The translations under genes and the position numbers were made by a program. Below the pieces are notes generated by a model, which did no database searches, was not told the origin of the DNA, and worked only from the letters and a program-made list of their open reading frames with translations. Shown in pieces: positions 21,451 to 31,866 of a stretch of DNA of 64,000 nucleotides. The stretch comes from Isoetes taiwanensis (Eukaryota; Streptophyta; Lycopodiopsida; Isoetales; Isoetaceae), in contig JAJEKV010000032.1 of assembly GCA_021234155.1 (NCBI GenBank), positions 7,288,736-7,352,735 on the forward strand, written 5' to 3'. Positions within the stretch are counted from its first letter, which is position 1. The number at the start of each line of letters is the position of its first letter.

Positions 21451-23430
21451 TCCCTGACCATTTGTTTTGTAGGACTTCCACGAGATAGCTACCACAACGT
21501 TGAAGGTGAAGGAGCTAAAGGACGAGAAGCAATTTATTTTTATGGAGGAGCGGGTGTTCAGAAAGTTAATGGAAGTGGCCAAGCGGATGGGTCAACAAAA
21601 GGTGCGTGGACGCGAGCATGGAGATTTTCCTGATAAGCCCTCGAAGGACTTCTTCAACAAAACCTGGTTAAGATACCTTCGAGGCATGTCTAATGCAGAG
21701 GTTTCTCAGCTTCTCGATGAGATTTTGGAAGGAAAGACATACATTAAGGTGCAAAGCGGATATCATGGCAGGTTTAATTGCCAGCAGCGCGCCATTGATA
21801 TTAGAAGCCTGAGCTTCATGCGGAAAGAGATTTTGTCATACGCGTCCACGCTGCTTCAGAAGGAATACACTTTTTGGGAAGAGTTGGTTTCTGAATTTCC
21901 GGCTTTCACGGAACAGCGGATTCTGGATATATCTGATTCGGATACAGAGTACGTGAAAGCCAATTATAATAAGGAACATGTTGTGGGTAATTTGCGTTGC
22001 ATTTCTAGAACCCATTAGATCGATTTTGAAACCTGAAGAGGCTATCAAGATCAAGGAGAAGAAAAATGTTGTACATGCTGTAACAAAGGAAGGGATTCCT
22101 ACCTCCACTCCAGTATCTGAGAACGCAACTATGGTGTTCATAGACATTAGAGGATTGTCTGCATTATGGACGTGCAAAAAATACATGGAACTCTTCACAC
22201 GAATATCCAAAGATGACAATCGCTAACATTTATCACCTTGTGATTCGATGCGGTCCGTGAACTTGCGGATTGCTTGCATGTACCGTAAAAGTATTCAAAG
22301 GCGGGTCCCATATCTCTCAGAGGCACATATGACGAGCGGGATGGGTGAACAAGAAAAGGGTGAAGGAATATCATTATTACATCACCCATATGTGCATTAA
22401 CGTGTTTACTCCGTGGTCAACGCGATAATGCCGGAGCTGGAGCTTCGTTTGACACAGGTGAGCACTGCACCAAAGAACACGCCCTTGCCACCAATGCCTG
22501 TCAGTGGTGACGAAGATACTGATGAGAAAATGAAGAAAAAATGGCAGACTTATTTCACGGGTAAACCCAGGTACAAGTTTGTCGGAATGGAAGGTGACCA
22601 CGTGCTGAAGTGCCAGTTGAAAACATCATATGCTTACTACCTAGTTGACAAGCTTGTGCCCAAGGATGGTTGTGTTCTTGATTTCTTCTCGGCCAGGTAA
22701 CGCTTCGTGTCGCCTTTAATGCAGGGGAAAGAAAAGTATTGCTTTTGAAAGCCAGGGTAAAGTATGCCGATTTCTGAGGGCTTTCCTGGATAAGCTCGAA
22801 AAACTTGTGGGCCAGGGCACTGGGGAGACAGTTGAACAGGATAAGGCAGAGCCTGTGAATGATCCTAACGCGATCAATTTGAACATTACCCAGAGAACAG
22901 ATATATCTAACATTGATACAATCTTGGATCAAATGGATGAGAAAAGCTATGAGGAAAGAATGCAGGAAACGAAAAGACTTCTGGAGGCTACTGAAAAAGG
23001 TATTATTGCGCTAGAGCCCGTGTTTCAAAAATTGGGGGCTTTAAACAAAAAATTTGATGCCTACATGCCTTTCTTGACAGGCGGGTCGAGTTTCGAATAC
23101 GTAGGCATGGTCGTGGACCCATCAGGTGAGCCATCAGGTACACAAGAGCATGAGGTTCCACCGACGAAAAAAACCAAACTCTTCCATGCACCCGATATCG
23201 CCTGCGCTGAGCAGAGTGGCGCATCTGTCGAAGGGCACGACATCGATACTTGGACTGAAGGACCGGATCCACATGTCCAAGTCCTTGCACAGGCCATGTC
23301 TGTAGAAATCCCAGATGTAACAGGCTACACTGAGATGGACACAGCAGATCTTCTACAAAGGGGCCAGGAACATATAGATAGGATAGCTGCTGAGATAGGT
23401 GTTGTACCTGAGACAGTATCGGAAACCTAG

Positions 23431-23959
23431 ATGGACTAATTTCTGCCCCTATGGCAAAGTAATGTACATTGAAATGTTTGAGGAATATAAATTACAATGC
23501 TTTGAAGTCTCCATATCTTTGAGTTTTCTTACTATTTAAGTTTTGTTTCTTGTCTAAACTTTCCTTGACACGAAATTTGCTAGCACTTTCTTATAATTAT
23601 TGGCAGAATGTGGGTACCTTAACAGCTCAAAATGTCCGCCGCCGCGATCCTCATTATCAATTTCATTCCTTTTTATACATGTGTAGAGCTTAAGGGACTT
23701 GTGATATTACATCCATGGGTCAGCTAGGCAGCTTCAAATCTTCGCCGTGGCGATCCTGCTGAGTATTTTCACTCTTTCTTGTGGACCGCTCTTACTCACA
23801 GAGGAGCTTGGGATAGCCTTATATATGTCAAAGTCGGATACACCGCTGGTTGTGACCAATAAACAGCGGAAAAAACGTCAACTTTTACTCTGCTGCAACC
23901 ATTCACGGTGTTTTATAGACAATCAAGAACCTATTTCATGCTAAACGAGAATTCCGAAA
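23431..23959. other. Element 1 right subterminal region with two half-palindromes
   Basis: GCCGCCGCGATCC at about 23638-23650 and CGCCGTGGCGATCCTGCTGAG at about 23742-23762 are degenerate copies of the intron palindrome, the latter with the CTGCTGAGT spacer. No gene; possible poly(A) signal AATAAA at about 23859. Confidence 0.6.
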
Positions 23960-23984
23960 TTCTCTAATTAATTAAATCGTGCTT
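23960..23984 (-). repeat. Element 1 right terminal inverted repeat
   Basis: Reads TTAATTAAATCGTGCTT before AATT; the reverse complement matches the left end. Confidence 0.85.
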
Positions 23985-23988
23985 AATT

Positions 23989-26367
23989 TTCCTTGTCACT
24001 CTCATTATCATTATCTGAGCAACCCCCAGGAATAAACTCAAATAAATTAAAATTATCCTCTTTAGGGTCTAAGTCATTTAAGTTAAGGAAAAGGGGAACT
24101 TGCCTCTCTGAGGTGTCATCTTTGCTGCATTCATTTGGAGTTTCCAGGATTTGAGCATCCGAGTAGTGAGGGTCTTTGAAAATTCCTGAATCTGTATCCA
24201 TGCTTTGAACATGTGTTTCCTGAACAACATCAACCTCTGCAACTGTTTCTTGCACTACCTCATGATCAGACCACATTTCCCTGCTGTTAGAAGCCAATAA
24301 ACCATCTTGCAGACTTGCTAACTGGTCCTCAATTTCCTTTGAAATTGATGATGAGCAACAAGGTTTTGGAGGGGACATCTTAGATAAATCAATTAGGGGA
24401 ACACAAGATGGCTGAGTAATGGTAGTGGCAGCTACTTGAGGGGGAGGATGAGGGGGAAGATGAACATCTTTCTGGCACAGCTTATCTGCTTTATTATTCA
24501 ATAAATTGTCTAATTCTTGATCAACATTTAAGCTAGCAAGTACCTGGAATTTGTTCGAGCAGTAAACCTTGTCAATGATGGAGTCCTCATTTGCATTTGA
24601 ATGCTCAACCTGAAGAGAAGGTTGTGTGATAGGGACAGGTTGATCTGCATCTGAGGGTTGACTTGATGGTGGTAGGTTTGAAGTAGCTGCATGATTTGTA
24701 GTTGTTGTAGAAGACAGACATATGCCCTTAGGTTGACCATTTACTTCAGTTCTGTAGTTAAGCAGATTTGCTGGGACTTTCTGTAGGATTTTCCTTGAAG
24801 ATTGTAATGTCTCCTTAGATTTAGCCTTTGAGGCAACTGAATACTTATCTGCTAGAATTTGGTCACAGATTTTCAGTCCCTTTATAATGGCTGGCTGCTG
24901 GAGTGTATGGCTAATTAATGGAACACCTTTTACTTTGGATTGAGCCAAATGATCCGAGAAATTATGGGAATCCATCACCTGATTTAATATGTTATGCAAT
25001 TTCTCTGTATTTGACTCATTGACCTGCATAGGTGCCTTTCCTTTATCATTATTTCTTTCAAAATTCTGCAACACTTTGATACCTGAGTGAGATGCATAGT
25101 CAAAGCTTGAATTCTGATGAGGTAAAAATTTATTGGAATAGTGTATGTGGCTATTTGCACCCTCTGATTTCTTCATTTGATTATTTCTGATTCTTCTGAC
25201 ACTGCCATTGACTCTAGTCCAATGATTACCTTGACTTGACTTGACTTCAAGGTTGGACAGTGTAGAATTTCCTGACTTGTCAATCTTTGGTGCATCCTTA
25301 AAATTGTTCCCAATAAAATTATTTTCCTTGTCATGAGGCAGCATTTTCTCGATATTATGTTGATGCTGAGTGCCTGTATTTGTGTGATCAGAGATACAAT
25401 CCCTGTACCAAAAATGTCTTCTCGAGCAACTCTGGCATTGAGGGGGTAAACCAGCCCATCTCAATAGTAGATTGGAGTTTTGGCCAAAGGCATCCAAGAA
25501 AGGTATAGATGTAGGGATATTTTTGGATAGGTCTAGCTGAACAAAGGCTCTTGGGGATCTGGAAGTGGAGTATTCAGTGCAAATGTAATTGCCAATGGAA
25601 TTGAAAAGAAGTTTGAAGCAATCCTCATTCCAATAAATTGGATTCAAACCTTGCAAAGTAGTAGATGCTACACAGAAATTTTCCATGTCCTCAGTGTTTA
25701 ATTTAGGGTCCCATTTTAAAAAGGCCAGGTAATTTGATTCAAAGGTAAGGGAGCCAAGTTTGAGAAGGTAATTAGCAGTTCTTTGTGAGCCACATTCAAC
25801 CATAATGAATGGAAAATTCAACCAGTACATGGCATTGATAAGAACTCCTTTTTGTAAATTGAGGCAAAAAGACCATAACTTGTCAAGTTGAATCCCAGGT
25901 CTAGAGACTTTAATAAGAACAGCTGAATCTCTAAGAATGGACATTTTTGAATGAACAGATGGGATATCAAGGGAAATACCATGGTACAGTTTTTGCTTGC
26001 TTCCCTCTATCGGTCGAAGCTCCTTTAAGGCAGCATCATAGGTGTCATCAGGCTGAATTTCTGCATTAGGTTTTGGGACTCCATATGGCAGAGGAACTTG
26101 TGAGACCGGATCCAGTAATGGAACACGACCCCACATGTCTGGATCTTTTGAGAAGTTATCACAAACTGGAGTTTTGTAAGTCTTTGGATCCATTGCCTGA
26201 ATTTCACCTGCAGAGTTAGCGAAATTGCCAAAGAGTATGAAATCATTGGGATTCTTGTGAAATGAGCTTAACTTGTGGAGAGTGACAGACCGGTCCTCAG
26301 GCGACAGAGCTGAGAAAGAGTGGAGCAGATGAAGAAATTTAGGGCTAATAGAATTTTTATTTTCCAT
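23989..26367 (-). pseudogene. LINE B ORF1, N-terminal part (nucleic-acid-binding protein)
   Basis: A frame of 794 codons starting MENKNSISPKFLHLLHSF. Residues about 150-270 (LWSFCLNLQKGVLINAMYWL, PFIMVECGSQRTANYLLKLG, YLAFLKWDPKLN) follow the DUF4283 pattern of plant L1 ORF1 proteins. RWAGLPPQCQSCSRRHFWYR then DC is a CCHC-like zinc knuckle with a one-residue shift (C-x2-C-x3-H-x5-C). The rest is polar and Ser/Asn-rich. It binds LINE RNA. The displayed stop is only created by the Element 1 insertion; the true C-terminus lies at 13640-13832. Confidence 0.85.
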
Positions 26368-26558
26368 TGAAAAGGCTCAGGAGAAAGCAACAAAGGGGAG
26401 AAATAACGCAGAGAAAAGAAATTATGAAGAAAAGAGGGAAATTGGAACAGACAGTGAAATGAAAGAGACACAAAACGCCTATCTATTAAAGAGATGAGTG
26501 AGAAAAACCCTCAAAGCCATCATTGCCAGAAAAGATTTTATGATCACAAGCTATTTCT

Positions 26559-26879
26559 CTAATTTGATGAGAAATCTCCCAATTCTGTTTCCGAAAACAA
26601 TTTGATTGTGATCTTTGTGTCCAACTGCTCAGAGTATGCTCGAATAATTGCTAAAGCCTCAATGTTTTTGGTACCAATGAATTCCTCCAGCCAAGAATCA
26701 ATAATTTGTATCTCAAATTCTTCACATCCCGGAACAAAAGAACATTCAAATTGAAAATTTTGATGAGGAAAAAGACCCCTGATAATGAGAGAATTCCAGA
26801 GATCAGAGGATAGACCAAACAGAAAACCACAAGATAATCTGCCTTCCTGTTTCAGAATTGCAAAAATTTTGGTATCCAT
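26559..26879 (-). CDS. LINE B upstream small frame (ORF0 candidate)
   Basis: 106 codons starting MDTKIFAILKQEGRLSCGFL, then FGLSSDLWNSLIIRGLFPH, ending in TKITIKLFSETELGDFSSN. Its composition is protein-like, and it lies about 190 bp upstream of ORF1 on the same strand. No family is recognised. It may be an upstream frame of this LINE lineage or older flanking sequence. Confidence 0.35.
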   Translation of the reverse strand: MDTKIFAILKQEGRLSCGFLFGLSSDLWNSLIIRGLFPHQNFQFECSFVPGCEEFEIQIIDSWLEEFIGTKNIEALAIIRAYSEQLDTKITIKLFSETELGDFSSN

Positions 26880-27562
26880 AGGTAGATCTTTGCATTCTAA
26901 TCACAAAGGAATGCTAGCCTCTACAAGGCTAGCTCACAATCCAAAGGAATTCGGGAGTCAGTCAGGTGGGATCGAGAGTTTTTCAGCAAAAATTGCCAAG
27001 AAAGTAGTTTAAACTACTTTTGGAGGTAAAAGACAAAGAAATAAAGATTTTAGGCACTCCTTGCATTTTTTCGTCAGGTCTCCTACGTATTTTCCATGAA
27101 AAATAGACCCTCCCCATGTATTATCTAATGGACACATATCCAATGGACCCTCCCCCTTTCTAATGGACCATACCATATAGCTATATGAAGAGGGGACCAT
27201 TGGGCTCATATTTAGCTATGTAAAGAGTAATGCCTAATGCACATGTAAATAGCAACATATGCACCTATAATGCACATTATAACCTATGAGAGCCTATTAG
27301 ACCTATGCATTAAATCTATTAATATGCATTAGATCTATTAATATGTACTTGTCCCCATTTTGTGTCTTGAACCTTCAAAATGGGTTAAACAAGGTGTACA
27401 TTATATCATGATCTTCGCAAAGTTAAATTTTTACCTTAGAATAAGAATATATGCCTAGAAAACGTGCACCATGGGAACATAATGTTTAACGTGTGAACAT
27501 AGTAGCACACACATAAAAAGAGGAAATTGGGGACACGTCAAAATATAATCCTATATTATTAG
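26880..27562. other. LINE B 5' end and flank
   Basis: 27081-27125 (TCCTACGTATTTTCCATGAA...) resembles 8729-8778 on the other side of LINE B. After that, AT-rich sequence with short repeats such as TATTAATATGCATTAGATC. No gene seen. Confidence 0.4.
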
Positions 27563-27748
27563 CATTTACTTTACACTTTCTTTTTCAATGTATTATTTTA
27601 CCCTTTTTTTCTAATACCCCGCCTTTTTTTCCCGCCCATGCTTGAATTTTAAAATCATTTATTTTACACTTTCTTTTTCAACGTATTATTTTACCCCTTT
27701 TTTCTAATACCCCGCCTTTTTTTCCCGCTTATGCTTGAATTTTAAACT
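27563..27748 (+). repeat. Two-unit tandem repeat, about 97 bp
   Basis: TTTACACTTTCTTTTTCAA, CTAATACCCCGCCTTTTTTT and CCCGC(C/T)(C/T)ATGCTTGAATTTTA occur twice in order with few differences. Confidence 0.8.
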
Positions 27749-28065
27749 TTGGTACATACCTTTGAGACAGAAGTTCATTTGTACCGCTTGGAAGAAGCTC
27801 CCAACGCCATAGCTCCCACCGGCTTGCTAATCAATTTCGGCTTGGCCGATTTGCCCGTTCAAGCCAGAGGATCCATCGTTTGCTCCACGAAGGGTATGTT
27901 CCTTACATTGTCTGTGTTCACAAGTCGATAGAGCAGCTTAAATCATCAAGAAAACCAGAGCAGCATTTCTATTCTGTGTCTTGGAATCCGAGACTGCGAG
28001 ACCAATCTAACGAGTCAAAAGCTCCTCCGGAGTCCTGCCATCATGGATACCATCATCGGCTATGA
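27749..28065 (+). pseudogene. Unrecognised coding-like fragment
   Basis: Two overlapping frames, 27749-27931 and 27880-28065, read TFETEVHLYRLEEAPNAIAP and GYVPYIVCVHKSIEQLKSSR. The composition is protein-like, and the frame change near 27890 suggests a frameshift or splice. I do not recognise the family. Confidence 0.25.
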
Positions 28066-28189
28066 CGTTCTTCAGGCTATGGCAGAACCAGGCCGGCTGC
28101 ATCATGCTAGATATGGCAAAAAAACATTACATGGATGGATAAGATGAGGATGGCTTTTTTTTATTCCGCTCAACTATACAGATAATAGA

Positions 28190-28265
28190 TGTCACACGCT
28201 AGGCAACTACATTGTTGGTCTTTGTGGACGGTAAAAACATATTCTATTCTATTCTATTCTATTCT
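28190..28265 (+). mobile_element. Short LINE 3' end with (ATTCT)n tail
   Basis: TTGGTCTTTGTGGACGGTAA followed by five ATTCT units matches the 3' end of the LINE at 40631-42300 in reverse complement (TTGGTCTCCGTGGACGTTAA, then ATTCT units). It is a strongly 5'-truncated copy of the same family, on the plus strand. Confidence 0.6.
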
Positions 28266-28908
28266 TAAGGGAACTAAAATAAAACAAAAGAAATCTTACT
28301 TAGCAAGCTATGCATATAGACATATTAGTTGCACTGTGGCAAGTAGAAATAGACTATTTAATTTATTCAATATAATAAATCACTTCATAACACTAATATA
28401 TTTATACTCTAGTCCTATTACTTTATGGCTGCCAAGCTTGATTTAATAGTGAACATTCAGTTATCTCAGCCCTAGTACTCAAGAAATAAAACCTAAGATT
28501 GGAAACCATTTGGTCAAAGGCTTGCTTGGGATAAGACTTGACTGCTATTTTTTTTATAATCTATTGATAACAAGATTGCATATTAAATGGGAGTGTCGCA
28601 GCACTCCCGTTTGAAAGATTCCCTAAATAAACACATCATGCTAGTGACATTTTTGGGCTAAGATTGAGAATTTCCAAGGGTTAATTTTTTTTTCTGCATT
28701 TTGGCTACTCAGTAAGTGCATGGTTTCTTTTTGTAAAAGAGCATAGTTGAGATGGGGAAAATTTACAAATGATAGTACAATCTCTATAAGCAAGACATCA
28801 AAAACATCAATTTTGAGACGGTAATAATAATAATTTCATTTTTTTTTTCAGTACATCAATTTTGGAAGTTAATTTATTGTTATAAGAAATAACGTGTCAT
28901 AGAGCAAG
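28266..28908. other. AT-rich spacer, no gene seen
   Basis: No motif-bearing frame. Contains homopolymer runs. Confidence 0.4.
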
Positions 28909-29590
28909 TCAAAGGTCGACATCATAGTCTTCCTCATTTTGCCTGCTTGTGGTTGGATTGTCCTGCACATTTGTCTGCTCCTGTTCAGATGACTTAACAA
29001 GCTCTTTTTCAAATTTGTCTTCAGGAATGGTAGCTAAAGCTACTTCTTTCAGCTCTGCAATGGTAGCCTCATCTTCTTAGAGCTTGTAAAAGGAGGTTGT
29101 ATCTCTGAATATGTCATCTTGGCAAAATCAGATGATGATTTGGCGTTTAACTCTTGATTCTCGTTTGGTGAAATAGGTAAGGCAGCCAATCTCATCTTGA
29201 TGAAGTTTACAGTTTCCTTGTCTATGTCCACAACCACACAATTGCACATGCTATAGTAGTATCAGAGCCCGAGAAAGCATCCAATACTTAATCTCCTTGA
29301 CGTGAAAACATGTCAATGAGATGGTTAATTAGCTTTTGAGGTTTCTCGTAGTGGTATACAATCATGCCCTATGCACTTGGGTCTTGCAGCTTCTGCAACA
29401 CCGCTGGAAACTCCAAGATGTTAGAGAAGTCAAAGCAGACATTAGCCTTAAAGTGCTCCATAGTTCTCTTCCCATCGAAGCTCCAATAAGCAACATGAGA
29501 TATTCAATCTTGCTCAACAACCTGGGGCCTCCACCATGTTAGTTTATGTTTGTTTTGTACCTATAAGGAAACAAAGTCTAGTTAGTTAGA
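28909..29590 (-). pseudogene. DNA methyltransferase-like (N4/N6 type) fragment, copy B
   Basis: Near-identical over most of its length to 1-590. Carries EKPQKLINHLIDMFSRQGD, a stop, VLDAFSGSDTT, then VVVDIDKETVNFIKMRLAAL. The C-terminal tail is complete here: PEDKFEKELVKSSEQEQTN through EEDYDVDL to TGA at 28909-28911. A one-base deletion near 29082 shifts the frame relative to copy A. It lies directly downstream of the Pro/Ser-rich frame at 29686-29988 on the same strand, which may be an upstream exon of the same gene. Confidence 0.55.
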
Positions 29591-29685
29591 GCTACAAAAA
29601 CTTAGATATGGATATTTCTATTTGAAGCAGAAGAAACTACAAATGGTGAGGATAACCTGTTCTGAATCACCCATTGAGGTAGAGC

Positions 29686-29988
29686 CTATATAGTTTCGGG
29701 GGATGGAAGCCTGCTGCGTACAGGTGGTGATGCAATGAAGGGAGAGGGCATCCTACATCCTATTGGACTTGGTAAGGGTTGGAAAGGTGGTGGCAATCTA
29801 CTATTTGCTGGACTCGAAGTGTCTTCGAGAAGCAACAAGGATCTTGTCAAGGTAGGAGTTGAAGATGCTTGGGCATCAGGAGAAGACATGTTCTGGCCAA
29901 GAGTTCCCTCCGAACTAGAGGAACTAGGGACAACAAAAGGTGGTGGAAATTTATTCACAACGTGGTTAACCATCTTCAACAACTGCAA
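29686..29988 (-). pseudogene. Pro/Ser-rich frame, unit 1
   Basis: 100 codons: MQLLKMVNHVVNKFPPPF, a Ser run, TPTLTRSLLLLEDTSSPANS, then PLPSPIG and SPPVRSRLPSPETI. It is kept open in units 1, 2 and 4, and shortened in unit 3. The antisense frame is also open in each unit, so openness alone is not proof of coding. No family recognised; disordered, perhaps a linker of the methyltransferase-like gene next to it. Confidence 0.35.
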
Positions 29989-31121
29989 AACATTAGGGAT
30001 ACATGAGCAACATTCTCGATTGTTGTATGTTTGTTATTCCAGAGTGGAGAAGGCCATGTCCTTGCATAATCACCTGTACCTTTACTTTAAAAACTGAAGG
30101 AAATATAAAAAATATGAATAAATAAGGGGCTCTCCACTCAAGGTGGAGATGACCACGTCCTTGCATGAGTCACCCTTTTTTTTCACCTTCAATAACTTAC
30201 TATTTGATTTAAAAAATTTCGCGACTGCCCAAAGTCACACTCTGTGTAGACCCATCTTATGGCTTGTTGTAGGGTTCCCGTGGATGTTAAAATAATATCT
30301 ATCTATCTTTGGTTTTTCTTTTTTCCTTTTTTCAGAAGCTTATATACAATAACCAAACATTGTCTGATCATTTTTGGGTTGTAAATGTATGTGGCAAAAA
30401 CCCTGCTCTTGAATAGAGGATTAAACGATCGGATAGGGCAACAAAACTCTGAAAGGGGAGAGGGGCATTATCTTGTGGCTTCCCGGGTTCATTTCTCGCA
30501 ATTTCTCCCCCATGCCCCAAGTGCAAAGGACCAAAACCCAACCTCTAAAACATAGTACATTGACATTCAAGAACCTACAACTTGTAGGGTTCACATTTTG
30601 GAGGTCGAGAGGTGGCCATTTTCATGGATAGATCAGTGCACCATCTCTAGACATGCGTGCAGAACCATAGCAACTGAAAAAATTGAGTTCGGATCTATCA
30701 GTTATTTCGAATGAGCCCAAACAATACCTTGCTCCTGCAAAAGTCGCTCTTGAATTCTAATTGCCACATCAGGAGGAGGATAGATCCAAGCTCCATTCCA
30801 TCGGTTCCATTTGCTTCAACTCAAATCTCTCGGCCATTCTCCAAGTGCAAATGGCCAAAACTCGATCTCCAAAACGTAAACCTTTTAAAAACCTAGCAAC
30901 TAATAGGGTTTAAATTTCAAAGGCTGAAATATGATCATTTTCATAGATAATGCAGTGCACAATCTCCAAACGTGCATGCAGAGCCACAAAACTTAAAAAA
31001 ATGGTGTTTGGGTCTATCGGCTATCCCAAATGATCTCAGAGAATCTGGCTAATGCAAAAGTCGCATTTGTCTTTTAATTGACACATTGGGAGGAGGATAC
31101 ATACCAACTCCATTTCGTCAA

Positions 31122-31126
<5 letters not shown>

Positions 31127-31152
<26 letters not shown>

Positions 31153-31281
31153 GAAGAACGTGTTTTACTTCATATTATACACTCAAAATATTACAAAGTA
31201 CTTCCAGAAGTAAGAAATGTCCCTGAAGCATCAATCACTTTTAGATGATCACTCCATACTGGAATTTTAATACTGGAGTTT
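31127..31281 (-). mobile_element. Short retroposed insert (LINE 3' fragment) with target duplication
   Basis: A T28 run (31125-31152) followed by about 130 bp is absent from units 2 and 3. TTTCGTCAATACTT flanks it on both sides (31113-31126 and 31282-31295). Poly(A) plus a 14-bp duplication indicate target-primed insertion of a 5'-truncated element, minus orientation. Confidence 0.85.
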
Positions 31282-31866
31282 TTTCGTCAATACTTGTTGC
31301 TTCTTCAGTTGCAACTTCTCGCACGATTAAAACTCGATCTTGTCCAAAAGCCTAGCAACTCACATAGTTTATGTTTCGATGCTATATCCCAGTCAGATTT
31401 TACGAGGATCTTGCAATGTTTTGTCACGTAGAGGGGGGTTATAGACGCCAGAAGGCGGATCCTTAAAACCCTTTGGAAGCAAGTTGCACCAAAAGTCCTC
31501 TCCGAAGGCCCTAATGACGAACACGCAATTCCCCCGCTCCGAAACTATGAATTTGCTATTCCTCTGCCCTTAATGGTGTGTTTGTAGAGGTAAATAGTCC
31601 ATGTGAAGCTATACCCAGATATATTGGAGGCAAAGTATTAAATGAAGGTGATGGGCCATAAGATGTTGTAGCAACAGACGTTGCAGCATCGCGATGAGGA
31701 GTTCTTGCAACATCTCTCTTATAGCAGACTGGAATTCTGCAAACCCATGTGTCACAACAGTTATGTGAAGAGGAGTAGATGCTACAACATCATCTTCATT
31801 TGTAGTGAAGTCGTGGTGAGAGAAGTTGTGGAGAATCTCGCATTCTTCTGCACGTGCTACAGTCCT

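Larger units (their letters stand above)
19444..23430 (+). pseudogene. ParB-like and DNA methyltransferase-like gene of Element 1, intron-containing
   Basis: Exon 1 (19444-19471) reads MAPKAHLRE. GT at 19472 and CAG at 19861-19863 bound intron 1; exon 2 resumes ALDLYRGPDVEPNK. Introns 20995-21059 (65 nt) and 21409-21472 (64 nt) join cleanly in frame. Across the 20994/21060 junction is VVPFDPITG, then KGKKFWIISGNHSICAAQLL, like the ParB/sulfiredoxin core in which a conserved G-(N/E)-(H/R) loop follows a strand; here GNHS. A helical region follows (LSFMRKEILSYASTLLQKEY). The last third has MVFIDIRG, at a place expected for methyltransferase motif IV but not canonical, then PKDGCVLDFFSARG and SIAFES, resembling motif I (VLD-x-F-x-G-x-G). 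The tail (22807-23427) is acidic and coiled. Stops and shifts at 20583-20990 and 22010-22412 make this copy defective. ParB-like and N6/N4-methyltransferase calls are by motif only. Confidence 0.55.
13837..23984. mobile_element. Element 1: 10.15-kb DNA transposon with ParB/methyltransferase-like gene
   Basis: The left end AAGCACGATTTCATTAATT and the reverse complement of the right end AAGCACGATTTAATTAATT form an inverted repeat of about 25 bp with two mismatches. AATT lies on both sides (13833-13836, 23985-23988), and deleting the element plus one AATT makes the LINE ORF1 continuous. Contents from left to right: two small related genes (+), transposase (-), DUF8039-like segment (-), divergent promoter region, intron-borne palindrome array and a ParB/methyltransferase-like gene (+). 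The class is not one I can name: a 4-bp duplication with AATT is not the TTAA of piggyBac/Kolobok. Frameshifts indicate an inactive copy. Confidence 0.85.
8779..27080 (-). mobile_element. L1-type LINE with nested insertion (LINE B)
   Basis: A leftward LINE about 8.1 kb long without the insertion. From the 5' side: a small frame (26559-26879), ORF1 (26367 to 13640, split by Element 1), ORF2 (13623-9662), a further downstream frame (9759-9217), a 3' UTR and a poly(A) tail seen as T18 at 8779-8796. The candidate target duplication is TCCTACG at 8772-8778 and 27081-27087. The flanks are themselves repetitive (a 45-bp motif is shared on both sides), so the duplication is tentative. Confidence 0.85.
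29612..31866. repeat. Large repeat unit 1
   Basis: First of four tandem copies. Parts in order: a Pro/Ser-rich frame (read -), an AT-rich segment with GGTTTTTCTTTTTTCC, two or three diverged sub-repeats of about 320 bp (each with CAAGTGCAAA(T)GGCC and AAAACTCGATCT), and, in this unit only, an extra 3' part (31425-31866) that recurs in the inverted copy. A short LINE fragment is inserted at 31127-31281. Confidence 0.8.

Noticed and set aside
22697-22724. 28-nt GT-AG intron within the methyltransferase-like motif
   Set aside because: Too short for a plant intron. The join is in frame and gives sensible sequence, but a deletion inside a former longer intron is more likely; I did not count it as a normal intron.
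13833-23988. TTAA or TA target duplication for Element 1 (piggyBac, Kolobok or mariner)
   Set aside because: Either choice leaves a stop and a shifted frame in LINE ORF1, whereas AATT restores a continuous frame.
27880-28065. Possible DNA polymerase alpha fragment (YVPYIVCVH)
   Set aside because: Only a few residues agree and no catalytic motif is present.
29735-30097. Plus-strand frames opposite the Pro/Ser-rich frames (repeated in each unit)
   Set aside because: Antisense shadows; repeated openness follows from the duplication and shows no motif.
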